Assembly (NCBI GenBank): GCA_016872725.1
Contig: VGZC01000029.1
Coordinates: 1-64,000 of the forward strand
Length of the DNA: 64,000 nucleotides
Source of the DNA: Planctomycetota bacterium
Lineage (GTDB): Bacteria; Planctomycetota; Planctomycetia; Pirellulales; Pirellulaceae
Reading direction: 5' to 3'
Shown here piece by piece: positions 1 to 8,488 of the stretch. The notes beneath the pieces are model-generated. The model had not been told where the DNA came from and did not search any database. It was given only the letters and a program-made list of their open reading frames with translations. Positions within the stretch are counted from its first letter, which is position 1. Each line of letters opens with the position of its first letter. A program made the translations under genes and the position numbers.

Positions 1-224
1 CACGAGCACGGGCACGGGCACGGGCACGGGCACGGGCACGAGCACGAGCAGGAGCACGAGTACGAGTACGAGTACGAGCACGAGTACGAGTACGAGTACG
101 AGTACGAGCACGAGCACGAGTACGAGTACGAGCACGAGTACGAGTACGAGCACGAGTACGAGTACGAGCACGAGTACGAGTACGAGCACGGGCACGAGTA
201 CGGGCACGAGCACGAGCACGGGCA
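1..224. repeat. Hexanucleotide tandem repeat array (left edge)
   Basis: About 37 units of a 6-bp repeat, variants CACGAG, TACGAG and CACGGG, continuing past the left window edge. From about 121 to 190 the units form a higher-order 18-bp pattern (TACGAGTACGAGCACGAG). Because the unit is 6 bp and contains no stop in any phase, all six frames stay open across it (His-Glu/Tyr-Glu, Thr-Ser or Arg-Ala/Val on plus; Leu-Val on minus). One plus frame leaves the array and stops at TGA 259-261, so the array could be the end of a coding region that starts outside the window. That cannot be decided here. Confidence 0.9.
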
Positions 225-230
225 GGACGA

Positions 231-732
231 TTCGAGTTCCAATCGCCGAACAGCGTGGTGAACCCGAGCGGCAGGTCGGGCGGATTCTGAAATCAAACGT
301 CTTTGGCCGCCGCCGGGTTACCGCGGATCGTTCGGTGGGAGGGGGGGAGGCAGCAATACGTCTTCGCTACCCCAATCCCTGTGGCGTAAGCTGCCAGCTT
401 GCGATCCCAAAAGGTCGCTCGGGTGACCGGGCAGTCCGACACGCGTTCCCAGTCGCGAAGCGACGGTCCCATCAAAGTCCGGGGCAAGCCGACGCGAGTT
501 TTTGCAACGCAGGGGCGCCGCCGCGGGTGGATGCCCGCGATACGTTGGGAAGCCGCGACGCGGCGACCCTATTGGAATCCGCACCGCACGTGACGCATGG
601 ATGTCGCTCTTTGCCGGCCCGTTGCGTGACGCCCAACGCGCCCCAAGTTCTTGCCCGCCCGGCGATTTCCGCGGAAAACGGCACGTTGCGGGTGGGTACC
701 ACGTGCCAAGGCGCTCGCGATCATCAACGCAG
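231..732. other. Intergenic stretch, no recognisable gene
   Basis: Between the hexamer array and the tRNA there are several overlapping open frames on both strands, but none has a recognisable domain, a plausible ribosome binding site or consistent composition. I see no gene here. Confidence 0.5.
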
Positions 733-814
733 CGGAGGGCACGGGACTCGAACCCGCAACCCCATAAGGGGCGCCTGATTTCGAATCAGGTTCCTAGCCA
801 TTCGGATACCCTCC
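733..814 (-). tRNA. tRNA-Ser (anticodon CGA)
   Basis: Read on the minus strand, the acceptor arm GGAGGGT pairs with GCCCTCC. The anticodon stem is CCTGA/TCAGG around the loop TTCGAAA, giving anticodon CGA, which reads the serine codon UCG. A T arm with GGTTCGAGTCC and a long class-II variable arm (a CCCC/GGGG stem) are present, as expected for tRNA-Ser. The discriminator base is G. The 3' CCA is not encoded, so it must be added by the CCA-adding enzyme. Length is 82 nt. Confidence 0.95.
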
Positions 815-954
815 GGGCGATTGTATCGTAACCCGCATCCCGGCACGTCGACAAGGTGACCCGGTCCGCATTCCCCCGCTCTTGCCCCGTTTCGCCAAGT
901 CCGGCTACAACAGGTGACTCGCCCCTCGCACCCCGATCCCGCGGAGGTCCTTGC

Positions 955-1995
955 GTGAACTGCGCCCATGCCCTGCTCGCCTTGACCTGCACTCTGATCG
1001 CGGCGGGCTTGCTCGCCCACACCGGGGCCTCATACCGCGCGGGAACGAGGCCGATTGTCATCGCGCATCGCGGTGCGAGCGGGTATTTGCCCGAGCACAC
1101 GAACGTATCCGCCGCCGTCGCGTTCTCGATGGGCGCGGACTTCATCGAGCCCGACGTTGTGCTCTCCAAGGATGGAACGGCCGTCGTCCTCCACGATATC
1201 CATCTCGATACGGTCACCAACGTCAAGGACCTTTTTCCCGATCGATCCAGGTCCGATGGACGTTTTTACGCCCTCGACTTCACGCTTGACGAAATCAAAC
1301 GCCTGCGCGTGTCGGAACGGATCGACGTGCGAACGGGAAAACGCGTCTATCCGCATCGATTTCCGAGCGACAAGGCCGACCTGCGCGTTCCGACGCTCGC
1401 CGAGTTGATCGAGCTCATCCAAGGCCTCAATCACTCGATGCACCGATCGATCGGGATCTATGCCGAGATCAAACAGCCGGCATGGCACCGCGAACAAGGC
1501 ACCGACATCGCCAAAGTCGTGCTGTCGGTCCTCTCGCGCTATGGATACCGGGACCGCAATTCGCCTTGCTTCGTCCAGTGTTTTGACGCGGCCGAATTGA
1601 AACGGATCCGAACCGAACTCAAGTCGGATCTGCGCATGATCCAGCTCCTCGGGGACGATGCGTGGAAGAACGAATCGGGTGTGGTCGACGAGTCGAAGAT
1701 GAAGGCGGAGCTCGCCGCGGTCGCGGAATACGCTCAGGGGATCGGTCCCGATCTCCGATCGCTGGTCCGCGTCAACACCGAGGGAGTCGCCGTCCCGAAC
1801 AGCGCGGTCGGCGAGGCCCATCGTCTGGGTCTGCTTGTCCACGCCTACACGTTCCGCCGCGACGCGCTTCCCGAATTCACACCGACCTATGAGGAACTCG
1901 TTCGGCTTTACGTCCAGGTCATCGGCATCGACGGCCTCTTCACCGATTTTACCGACACGACGGTCGAACTGATCGACAAGTTCGCGCCGCCATGA
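955..1995 (+). CDS. glpQ: Glycerophosphodiester phosphodiesterase, periplasmic GlpQ type
   Basis: Hydrolyses glycerophosphodiesters to glycerol-3-phosphate plus an alcohol, probably outside the inner membrane. I choose GTG 955 because GGAGG lies 7 nt upstream and the next residues form a signal peptide (VNCAHALLALTCTLIAAGLL); an earlier GTG at 856 lacks this. The GDPD motif HRGASGYLPEHT starts at H38, followed by metal-site residues E65 and D67 in IEPDV and the second catalytic His at H80 (VLHD). The FPDRSRSDGRFYALDFTLDE region matches secreted GlpQ rather than the short cytoplasmic UgpQ type. At 346 residues it is full length. It converges with the next gene, 45 nt away. Confidence 0.92.
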   Translation: MNCAHALLALTCTLIAAGLLAHTGASYRAGTRPIVIAHRGASGYLPEHTNVSAAVAFSMGADFIEPDVVLSKDGTAVVLHDIHLDTVTNVKDLFPDRSRSDGRFYALDFTLDEIKRLRVSERIDVRTGKRVYPHRFPSDKADLRVPTLAELIELIQGLNHSMHRSIGIYAEIKQPAWHREQGTDIAKVVLSVLSRYGYRDRNSPCFVQCFDAAELKRIRTELKSDLRMIQLLGDDAWKNESGVVDESKMKAELAAVAEYAQGIGPDLRSLVRVNTEGVAVPNSAVGEAHRLGLLVHAYTFRRDALPEFTPTYEELVRLYVQVIGIDGLFTDFTDTTVELIDKFAPP

Positions 1996-2040
1996 GGAGC
2001 CAACGGCGACCCGGTGCGACGGCATCGAGTGCCGAACGGG

Positions 2041-3219
2041 TCAAAATTTCTTGAACGGATCGTCGCTTGCCGGCTTTTCCTTTGCGGGCGGCGCGCCGAA
2101 CGGATCGTCGCTTGCCGGCTTTTCCTTTGCGGGCGGCGCGCCGAACGGATCGTCGCTTGCCGGCTTTTCCTTTGCGGGCGGCGCGCCGAACGGATCGTTA
2201 CCGCTTGGCTTCGCGCCGGCCGGTGGTCCGCCGAACGGATCGTTGCCGGCAGGCGCGGCACCCGGACCTCGACCGGGAACACCCGGGATGCCCCCGGGAA
2301 TCGACGGAGTCGGAACCGAACCCTTGATCGCGCGGAAGAGTCCGCCGAGCGCGCCTTTCTTGGCGCCGGACGGTTTGGCGTCCGCGGGGGCGGCGGGTTG
2401 CGATGGCGTGGGCCGCGTGTCGCCGGGCGCGGGGTTCGTTCCGGCGGCCGCGCCCGACGGGGTCGCGGGAGCGGCCGGTGTCGCGCCGGCGGGCGCGAAC
2501 GGGTCATCGGCGGGTTTCGGCGCAGTCGTCGCGGCGGGCGGAGTCGCCTCGGGTTGGCTCGCCGGCGCGGGAGTGCCCGGCGCGGGAGTGCCCGGCGCGG
2601 GAGTGCTCTCGGGCGACCCGGCGGGCGGGTCCTTGGGTGGCTCGGGCGAGCCGGCGGGAGCGGCGGGGCCGGTGAACGGATCGTTGACTTCCCTGGTCGC
2701 GGCCGACGCGGGGACGGTCGGCTGCTGCGATCCGATCGGGGCGAGCAACACGCGCTGTTCGTCCTTCAAAAACTCTTCGTACTTGGCGCGAGCCCGCTTC
2801 GCCGCCAGCTCGCGCGCGGCGATCCGCGCGGCGTCACGGTGTTTTTCGAGTTGGATGCGGATTTCGCCTTGAACGCGTTGCAGCGACCGGGCGACGTCGT
2901 AGTGCCGATCGAGGTCGGCGGCTTCGAGGGCCGCGCCGCGCTTCATGTCGGCGTCGGCTTCTTCCGGTCGCCCGGACCGAGCGAATGTCAGGCCCCGGAA
3001 ATAGAAGCACCGGGGATCCCGCGCGCCTTTCTCGATCGCGCGTGTGAGCAGCGCGTGGGCCTCATCCCATTTGCCGCTGTAATACGCGTGAACACCGCGT
3101 CCATACCATTCCGAGATGATCGCGTCCTCGTCCTGGGCCGAAACGGGGTGACTCGACGCCACCCATCCCAGAACGAGGATTCCCGCCAGAATCACCGCAT
3201 GGCTCACGGACTTCACCAT
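2041..3219 (-). CDS. Secreted TPR protein with C-terminal DPFG repeats
   Basis: 392 residues, function unknown. The start at ATG 3219 is preferred over an in-frame codon 18 residues earlier because it begins a good signal peptide (VKSVSHAVILAGILVLGWV, cleavage near VSAQD) and has a G-rich site upstream. Residues about 35-110 form TPR-like helices (YYSGKWDEAHALLTRAIEKG). A charged helical segment follows, then a long Pro/Ala/Gly-rich low-complexity tail. The last roughly 60 residues repeat DDPFGAPPAKEKPAS. Similar TPR plus low-complexity secreted proteins are common in Planctomycetota. It is presumably an envelope protein, but no substrate or partner is evident. Confidence 0.8.
   Translation of the reverse strand: MVKSVSHAVILAGILVLGWVASSHPVSAQDEDAIISEWYGRGVHAYYSGKWDEAHALLTRAIEKGARDPRCFYFRGLTFARSGRPEEADADMKRGAALEAADLDRHYDVARSLQRVQGEIRIQLEKHRDAARIAARELAAKRARAKYEEFLKDEQRVLLAPIGSQQPTVPASAATREVNDPFTGPAAPAGSPEPPKDPPAGSPESTPAPGTPAPGTPAPASQPEATPPAATTAPKPADDPFAPAGATPAAPATPSGAAAGTNPAPGDTRPTPSQPAAPADAKPSGAKKGALGGLFRAIKGSVPTPSIPGGIPGVPGRGPGAAPAGNDPFGGPPAGAKPSGNDPFGAPPAKEKPASDDPFGAPPAKEKPASDDPFGAPPAKEKPASDDPFKKF
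2053..2187 (-). repeat. Three identical 45-bp tandem repeats in coding sequence
   Basis: Units begin at 2053, 2098 and 2143 and are identical at the DNA level, encoding the 15-residue DPFGAPPAKEKPASD unit. A fourth and fifth, diverged copy start at 2188 and 2233. Identity at silent positions indicates recent expansion or gene conversion. A separate 15-bp repeat (GTPAP units) lies near 2571-2615 in the same gene. Confidence 0.9.
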
Positions 3220-3402
3220 GGTCGACACCCCCAATGCATGGTTCGCGGTATGGAGCGCGGAACGCCGGCCCACGAATCACCCGATCGCGATAGCATAACC
3301 TCCACGAGACCTCTATCCTAGTTTCCCGGGACGGTTGCCGCAAGAAATCGATCCGCGCCGGACCCCTCGAACGGGACCGAACGAAGACGGGACGCATCGG
3401 TC

Positions 3403-4464
3403 ATGGACCTGCCGCGCTACGATCCGAGCCGAACGTACGAATGGAATTACGGCCGTGCCATCGCGCCGCCCGACGTCGAAATCGGGCCCGTACCAGGCCC
3501 TTGGTCTTTTCTGGGGCTTCCCGTCGACTCGCCGCTAGGCATCGCCGCCGGCCCGCTGCTGAACGGCGCGTGGTGTCTCTACTACGCCGCGCTGGGGTTC
3601 GACGTCGTGACGTACAAGACGGTTCGCGGCCGGGCACGGCCCTGTTACGACCTTCCCAATCTGGTGCCCGTCACGTGCGGCATGTTGCGTGGGGACGAGC
3701 CTTGGGTCGCCGTTTCGGCCGAGATGCGTGGGACGTGGGCCGTGTCGTTCGGAATGCCGTCGCGTTCACCGGAGGAATGGCGTCGGGACGTCGAATGGAC
3801 CCGAAGCCGTCTTCGTCCGGGACAGCGGTTATCGGTATCGGTCGTGGGCACGTTGGCTCAGGACTGGACGCTCGACGATCTCGCGTCGGACTACGCGATG
3901 TGCGCTCGGTGGGCCAAGGAGAGCGGAGCGGACTGCGTCGAAGCGAATTTCTCGTGTCCGAATGTGGCGACGCGGGACGGTCAATTGTATCAGCATCCGG
4001 CCGACGCGGCGGTCGTCGCCGCGTCGATCCGCGAAGCGATCGGCCGTACGCCGCTCGTGCTCAAGATCGGGTATTTGCCGGACGCCGACATCGCCGAGGC
4101 GTTCTTGGACGCGGTCGAGCCGTTTGTGAACGGGCTGGCGATGACGAACAGCATCGCGACGGCCGTGCGCGCCGAGGACGGCTCGTACTTGTACGGGGGT
4201 CAGCGACGGGGGATTTGCGGAGCGGCGACCTTTGACGTATCCATGGAACAGACGCGCCGCATGCGCGCGGTGATCGACCGGCGTCGTTCGTCCGTACAAC
4301 TGATCGGAGTCGGCGGCGCCGATTCGCTCGACCGCGTGCTCGCCTACCTCGACGGCGGCGCGTCCGCCGTCCATTTGGCGACCGCGCCGATGGTGCGGCC
4401 CGATATGGGAATCCGCATTCGGTCCGCGTGGCGCCGTTCGCCGCCGAATGGGCCGCCGAGTTGA
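3403..4464 (+). CDS. Dihydroorotate dehydrogenase-like flavoprotein
   Basis: 353 residues with a DHOD-type TIM barrel. An FMN-binding start (SPLGIAAGPLLNG), a YKTVRG segment, the NFSCPNV motif typical of DHOD and dihydropyrimidine dehydrogenase barrels, LVLKIGY, a TNS motif and the C-terminal IGVGGADS phosphate-binding loop are all visible. DHOD oxidises dihydroorotate to orotate in UMP synthesis. This protein is divergent (for example GQRRGICGAATFD), so it may be a paralogue acting on another dihydro-substrate. No pyrimidine gene is adjacent. The stop lies 14 nt before the next start, so the two genes are probably co-transcribed. Confidence 0.75.
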   Translation: MDLPRYDPSRTYEWNYGRAIAPPDVEIGPVPGPWSFLGLPVDSPLGIAAGPLLNGAWCLYYAALGFDVVTYKTVRGRARPCYDLPNLVPVTCGMLRGDEPWVAVSAEMRGTWAVSFGMPSRSPEEWRRDVEWTRSRLRPGQRLSVSVVGTLAQDWTLDDLASDYAMCARWAKESGADCVEANFSCPNVATRDGQLYQHPADAAVVAASIREAIGRTPLVLKIGYLPDADIAEAFLDAVEPFVNGLAMTNSIATAVRAEDGSYLYGGQRRGICGAATFDVSMEQTRRMRAVIDRRRSSVQLIGVGGADSLDRVLAYLDGGASAVHLATAPMVRPDMGIRIRSAWRRSPPNGPPS

Positions 4465-4478
4465 AGGAGAGCCTTGCG

Positions 4479-4778
4479 ATGCCGTTCTACGTTTACGAAG
4501 TCGTGTGTGAGGATGGTTCCGGCGGCGAACGGTTCGAGGTCGAGCAGCGCATCGCGGAACCGCCTCTGACGATGCATCCCGAGTCGGGATCGCCCGTGCG
4601 GCGCGTTTTCTTGGCGCCGCACATCGGAGCGGGCAAGTGGAGCGAGCGCACGATGAACCGCAACATGGCCGACGACCGTAAACTCGAGAAGCTCGGCTTC
4701 ACGAAATACGTCAAGACCGGAAACGGATACGAGAAAGTGGTCGGTCAGGGCCCAAAACAGATCCAGAAACCCGATTAA
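4479..4778 (+). CDS. FmdB-like small regulatory protein lacking zinc cysteines
   Basis: 99 residues. I chose ATG 4479 because GAAGGAG precedes it and MPFYVYEVVCEDG matches the start of FmdB zinc-ribbon proteins (MPxYxYxCxxCG). The following RFEVEQRIAEPPLTMHPESGSPVRRVF also follows the family pattern, but the CxxC pairs are gone: the second position of the first knuckle is Gly/Ser, and the second knuckle reads HPES instead of CPxC. Zinc binding is therefore not expected. The C-terminal half is basic and ends QKPD. It lies 14 nt after the DHOD-like gene. Its role is unknown. Confidence 0.75.
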   Translation: MPFYVYEVVCEDGSGGERFEVEQRIAEPPLTMHPESGSPVRRVFLAPHIGAGKWSERTMNRNMADDRKLEKLGFTKYVKTGNGYEKVVGQGPKQIQKPD

Positions 4779-4809
4779 GCGAACATCGACTCAAGTTCCT
4801 CGATTCAAC

Positions 4810-4839
4810 TTGACGAAATTGAGCCAGACTTGGTTCAAT
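4810..4839 (+). promoter_or_regulatory. Weak candidate sigma-70-type promoter
   Basis: TTGACG at 4810-4815 and TTCAAT at 4834-4839, 18 nt apart, in a relatively AT-rich patch about 185 nt before the histone-like gene. This is pattern matching only. Confidence 0.25.
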
Positions 4840-5022
4840 GTGGATGATTGGGAGGAACGTAGGGATCGCGCGGGTTGTCACGCTTCGATGGGAGCGCTCG
4901 CCCACACGATCCGCATCGCATCCGATCCCAATCGCACGGAACCGGCGACTCGTTCCTGTCGGGCGTTCCAGGACGCGAGGCCGCGAATGACAACCGATCG
5001 CCCATTGCCGAGGAGCCACAGG

Positions 5023-5313
5023 ATGGCAGCTACGAAGAAGGCCGCGACGAAGTCCACGAAGACCGCCAAGGCGAACGCGGGCCGGGCGGCCACGAGCGCG
5101 GGTGCGGCGAAACGATCACCCAAGAAGACGTCGCGGACAACCGTGGCCCGTAAGACGGCGGCCAACCCGGCCGGAGCGGCCGGGCGGACGACCGCGGCGC
5201 GCGGCACCACGACCCGCCGTGCGACAACCCGGACCTCGACGCCTTCTCCCAAAGCGCGGCCCGCGTCCCGGACCGCGAGGAAGTCGGCCGCCCCGACCCC
5301 CGTTCAGGGCTGA
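5023..5313 (+). CDS. Histone H1-like Lys/Ala/Thr-rich DNA-binding protein
   Basis: 96 residues, very basic and low in complexity, made of Ala-Lys/Thr/Arg/Pro segments (MAATKKAATKSTKTAKANAG) without hydrophobic core residues. This is the composition of eukaryotic H1 tails and of bacterial H1-like nucleoid proteins. It probably binds DNA non-specifically and is disordered. ATG 5023 is preceded by GAGGAG. An open frame extends upstream to 4810 but has unrelated composition, so I exclude it. Expression context: it stands alone, with the helicase gene about 300 nt downstream. Confidence 0.75.
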   Translation: MAATKKAATKSTKTAKANAGRAATSAGAAKRSPKKTSRTTVARKTAANPAGAAGRTTAARGTTTRRATTRTSTPSPKARPASRTARKSAAPTPVQG

Positions 5314-5619
5314 ATTCGGGCCTGACCCCCGACTCGACCCACCGGTCGGTTCGGACGACTACAACGAGAAAGGCCGGGCGGTCGCCGGACTTGCCCGGCC
5401 TAATCCGCGCGCTGGGGGAACGTCGTCCTCCATTCCGCGATCGATTTGCCCCGCGTGCCCTATCGTGGTACAGTATCCTCGAACAAGTGCCATACCCCAA
5501 GGACGAACGTCCTTATTTTGGATCTTTTTGCCAAGGCGACGCCGGTTGGAAACTCGACATGTCCTGATCCCGGGGCGGTTCTCCGGCGGTGCGGCCCATC
5601 GTGGAAGCAGGCCGATCTT
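5314..5619. other. Leader region before the DEAD-box helicase
   Basis: No separate gene is seen. The helicase frame is open back to TTG 5446, but those extra 58 codons show no family similarity and look like untranslated leader. The region could hold a long 5' UTR. Confidence 0.4.
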
Positions 5620-6897
5620 TTGAACGCGCATCGTCATTCCGAGCCGAATTCGACCACCACTCCGAGCACCGGTTTTCGCGATCTGGAAGTCTCGGAAATC
5701 ATGTTGGCCGCCCTCGATCGGGCGAACTATTTCGAGCCGACGCCCGTGCAGGCGGGCCTGATCCCCGTCGCCTTGACGGGTAAGGACGTGCTTGGTCAGG
5801 CGAGAACGGGGACCGGAAAAACGGCCTCGTTCCTCATTCCGATCCTGGAACAGCTCAAACCCGTTCGCCGCATGTTGGGTCCCCAGGCGATGATTCTCAC
5901 GCCGACCCGCGAGCTGGCCGTGCAGGTGACCGAGGAGCTCAAGCGTCTCGCGCACGGTCGGACCCTTCGAGGCATCACGCTCTACGGCGGCAAGCCGCTG
6001 CGATCCCAAATCGAAGGGCTGCGCCGTGGCGTCGACATCGTGGTCGGGACTCCCGGCCGCATCCTCGACCACATGGGCCGCCGCTCGCTTTGCCTCGATC
6101 ATCTCCACTGTATTGTGCTGGACGAGGCCGACCGGATGCTCGACATCGGTTTCCGACCGGACATCGAGCGGATCCTGCGCGCCTGCCCGAAGGACCGGCA
6201 GACGCTCTTGCTCAGCGCGACCGTTCCTTCGGCCATCGAGCGGCTGGCCGAACGGTACATGCGCGATCCGGTCAAGATGAACTTCTCGACGGGCGACATC
6301 GGCTCCGAGACGATCGAACAGCATTACTTCACGGTCGACGCGAACCGCAAGCTCGAACTGCTCATCCGGCTCATCGAACGCGAATCGCCTCGGCAGGCGA
6401 TCGTCTTTTGCCGGACTCGGAAACGAACCGACGTCCTCTATCATCAGCTCAGCCGCCGCTTCGACGACGTGGCGTGCATCCATGGCGACATGGAGCAGCG
6501 TCAGCGGGACCGGGTCATGAAGGGTTTTCGAGCGGGAACGGTCACGATCCTCGTCGCCACCGACATTGTCGGGCGCGGGATCGATGTCACGAACATTTCG
6601 CACATCATCAATTTCGACGTGCCCCAATTCTGCGACGACTACGTCCATCGCGTCGGCCGCACGGGCCGCATGGGGCGCGAGGGTGTCGCCTTCACGTTCG
6701 TGACGCCGATCGAGGGCCATGAGCTGGCGAAGATCGAGGAACGCATCAATCGTCGGTTGCTTCGCGACGCGATCGAAGACTTCGAGGCGACGTCGATGCC
6801 GATGCACGCGGGAAACCACAGCGGCGGTTCGGCGCCGCCCGCGCCTCCCGACAGCCTGAAACGCCGGCCCCCCAAACGCTATCGCCGGGCCCTCTGA
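5620..6897 (+). CDS. DEAD-box ATP-dependent RNA helicase
   Basis: Unwinds RNA duplexes using ATP; in bacteria this family acts in ribosome assembly, mRNA decay and cold adaptation. With TTG 5620 as residue 1, the ordered motifs are: Q motif (F-E-P-T-P-V-Q), motif I ARTGTGKT at 61-68, Ia PTRELA, GG, TPGR, motif II DEAD at 168-171, motif III SAT, then the C-terminal domain with VFCRTRKR, VATDIVGRGID and HRVGRTGRMG. The tail is short and basic (KRRPPKRYRRAL). There is no ATG near the expected start; TTG 5620 is the closest plausible codon, TTG 5446 the longest option. Confidence 0.9.
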   Translation: MNAHRHSEPNSTTTPSTGFRDLEVSEIMLAALDRANYFEPTPVQAGLIPVALTGKDVLGQARTGTGKTASFLIPILEQLKPVRRMLGPQAMILTPTRELAVQVTEELKRLAHGRTLRGITLYGGKPLRSQIEGLRRGVDIVVGTPGRILDHMGRRSLCLDHLHCIVLDEADRMLDIGFRPDIERILRACPKDRQTLLLSATVPSAIERLAERYMRDPVKMNFSTGDIGSETIEQHYFTVDANRKLELLIRLIERESPRQAIVFCRTRKRTDVLYHQLSRRFDDVACIHGDMEQRQRDRVMKGFRAGTVTILVATDIVGRGIDVTNISHIINFDVPQFCDDYVHRVGRTGRMGREGVAFTFVTPIEGHELAKIEERINRRLLRDAIEDFEATSMPMHAGNHSGGSAPPAPPDSLKRRPPKRYRRAL

Positions 6898-7095
6898 CAG
6901 GCCGCGACTTCAACGCGGGGTCGCGCCGCGTTGCCCAACTAGGGAATGGGATGCCCGTCGGAATCGACGTGGCCGATGTCCGGGAATCCGCTCGCCTTCA
7001 CTTGGCCTTCGACCTTCGCCCGGTCCGCCGCTCAATCTCACCGGGAACTCGGATCTCGGCGACGCTTCCGTCCCGGCTTCCTCTTTCCTCGTCGG

Positions 7096-7181
7096 ATTCG
7101 TGTTATTCGTGCCATTCGTGGTCGACTTGCGTCCGGCGAAGCGCGTAGGAACCAACCACGAATGACACGAATCATGCGAAT
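7096..7181. repeat. Imperfect long inverted repeat of ACGAAT-type motifs
   Basis: A 27-nt arm at 7096-7122 (ATTCGTG-type trimers) is the reverse complement, with about 4 mismatches, of 7155-7181 (ACCACGAATGACACGAAT...). The loop is 32 nt. Each arm itself is three imperfect copies of CACGAAT. It lies in the 314-nt space between the helicase and the minus-strand DHS-like gene, where it could terminate both, although there is no T-tract. Confidence 0.75.
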
Positions 7182-7211
7182 GAAGTAGGTAATCTCGACG
7201 CTTCGCCGCGA

Positions 7212-8294
7212 TCAGGACCGGTCCAGATCCTCGAAGACGCCTTTGATCAAGAGAGGCAACACAACCGTCGCGTCCGCGTGCACCTCGGCGAACCGACCAC
7301 CCTCCGATATGGGAACGAACTTGCCCCAGCTCACTCCCTCCGAATAGGTGCAGCCCGACAATCCACCCCAATGCACGGGTTCGGGACACAGCCGCACGCC
7401 GTAACGGAATCGAGGCGCATCGAGCCGCGTGCCGAGCCGATGGTTCGTGATGTCGTAGTACGGGGCAACCTGCTGCGCCCAGTTCCGCGGCACGCCGCCG
7501 CCGATCGTGAAAATGCCCATGCGAGGCGATCGTCCGACAAGCCGAGCGTACTCCTGCAGGTCATGGAACGGGTTGTAGGGGGGCACCGCCTCAAACACGT
7601 CGTCCGATTTCATGGCGTCGATCGGCTCCGCGCCGCCGCCCAACGCGAGCGACATGGCCCACGTCGAGACATCCAAACCCATCTCGCTGTCGGTAAACGC
7701 CGGAATGAACACCGGCACGCCCCGCTCGTAGGCGCTCCGCAATATGCCGGGACCCTCGTTCCTTTCGCTCAGCCGACGGCCGATCGCGCGGCATAGGCGG
7801 GCCGACGACCAAACCCCCGATTCGGGCGTCTCCGATTGAAGGACCGAACGCACAAGACGCTCGACGTCGTTCAGATTCGCCTCCATTTCGAGCGTATCGT
7901 AGATCCGGTTGTAGCCGAGCTCGAACAGCTTCGGGTCCGAGACCGATGGGTCGTGCCGGTAATGCGTCAGGCCGATCGACTCCGTCAGGCCGTGGGCGAT
8001 GAGCGCCCCGGTCGCGACGATCGCGCCGACCGCCCCCCGATCGACCAGATCGCAGAAGATACGCCCCTGTTTCGCCACCGTCATCGCGCCCGATATGGTC
8101 AGCACGACAAGGCAATCCGGATCCCGAATCATTCCCAGCAGAATGTCGCGGGCTTCCCCAAGCTGCCGGCCCGAAAAGGCCGTCCGCGACATGGCGTCCA
8201 ACAGCTCCGAGAACGAATGGACGCGCGATAGGTCGAGGCTTTCGAGCGGCTGAAGGCCGTCATGGCGGCCGTCGTGCAGGGATTCACGTTCCAT
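7212..8294 (-). CDS. Deoxyhypusine synthase-family protein (polyamine enzyme?)
   Basis: 360 residues of the deoxyhypusine/homospermidine synthase fold, which binds NAD and moves an aminobutyl group from spermidine. Visible family signatures are LTISGAMTVAKQG, VATGALIAHGL, VPVFIPAFTDSEMG, the GGG loop (FTIGGGVPRNWAQQ) and a C-terminal SYSEG-like CTYSEGVSWGKF with HADATVVLPLL. The catalytic Lys of true DHS (in GGGVxKH) is Arg here (R270), so classical chemistry is doubtful. ATG 8294 gives the usual length; a GTG at 8318 is an alternative. Bacteria normally lack hypusine, so a role in polyamine-related metabolism is inferred. Confidence 0.8.
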   Translation of the reverse strand: MERESLHDGRHDGLQPLESLDLSRVHSFSELLDAMSRTAFSGRQLGEARDILLGMIRDPDCLVVLTISGAMTVAKQGRIFCDLVDRGAVGAIVATGALIAHGLTESIGLTHYRHDPSVSDPKLFELGYNRIYDTLEMEANLNDVERLVRSVLQSETPESGVWSSARLCRAIGRRLSERNEGPGILRSAYERGVPVFIPAFTDSEMGLDVSTWAMSLALGGGAEPIDAMKSDDVFEAVPPYNPFHDLQEYARLVGRSPRMGIFTIGGGVPRNWAQQVAPYYDITNHRLGTRLDAPRFRYGVRLCPEPVHWGGLSGCTYSEGVSWGKFVPISEGGRFAEVHADATVVLPLLIKGVFEDLDRS

Positions 8295-8488
8295 AACGGC
8301 GGGTTCTCGGTGCGGCACGGCATGTTCCGATGGGCACTCGGAGTTTAGCCGTCCGCAAGCAAAGCCGTCCACCCGGCATCCGCCACGCCCACCCCAATCT
8401 CCCCCGGAGTTCCGGCCCTTGACGCGGTTACCGCCTGAAGAATCGCTCCATCCTGACCGATCCCTATTTATTAGGCAATCGCCCATTG

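Noticed and set aside
1-224. CRISPR array
   Set aside because: The units are 6 bp without unique spacers, so this is a simple tandem repeat. None of the other repeat arrays has spacers either.
335-778. Open frame of 147 codons between the hexamer array and the tRNA
   Set aside because: It runs through most of the tRNA-Ser gene on the other strand, has no recognisable domain or ribosome binding site, and its composition is that of a chance GC-rich frame.
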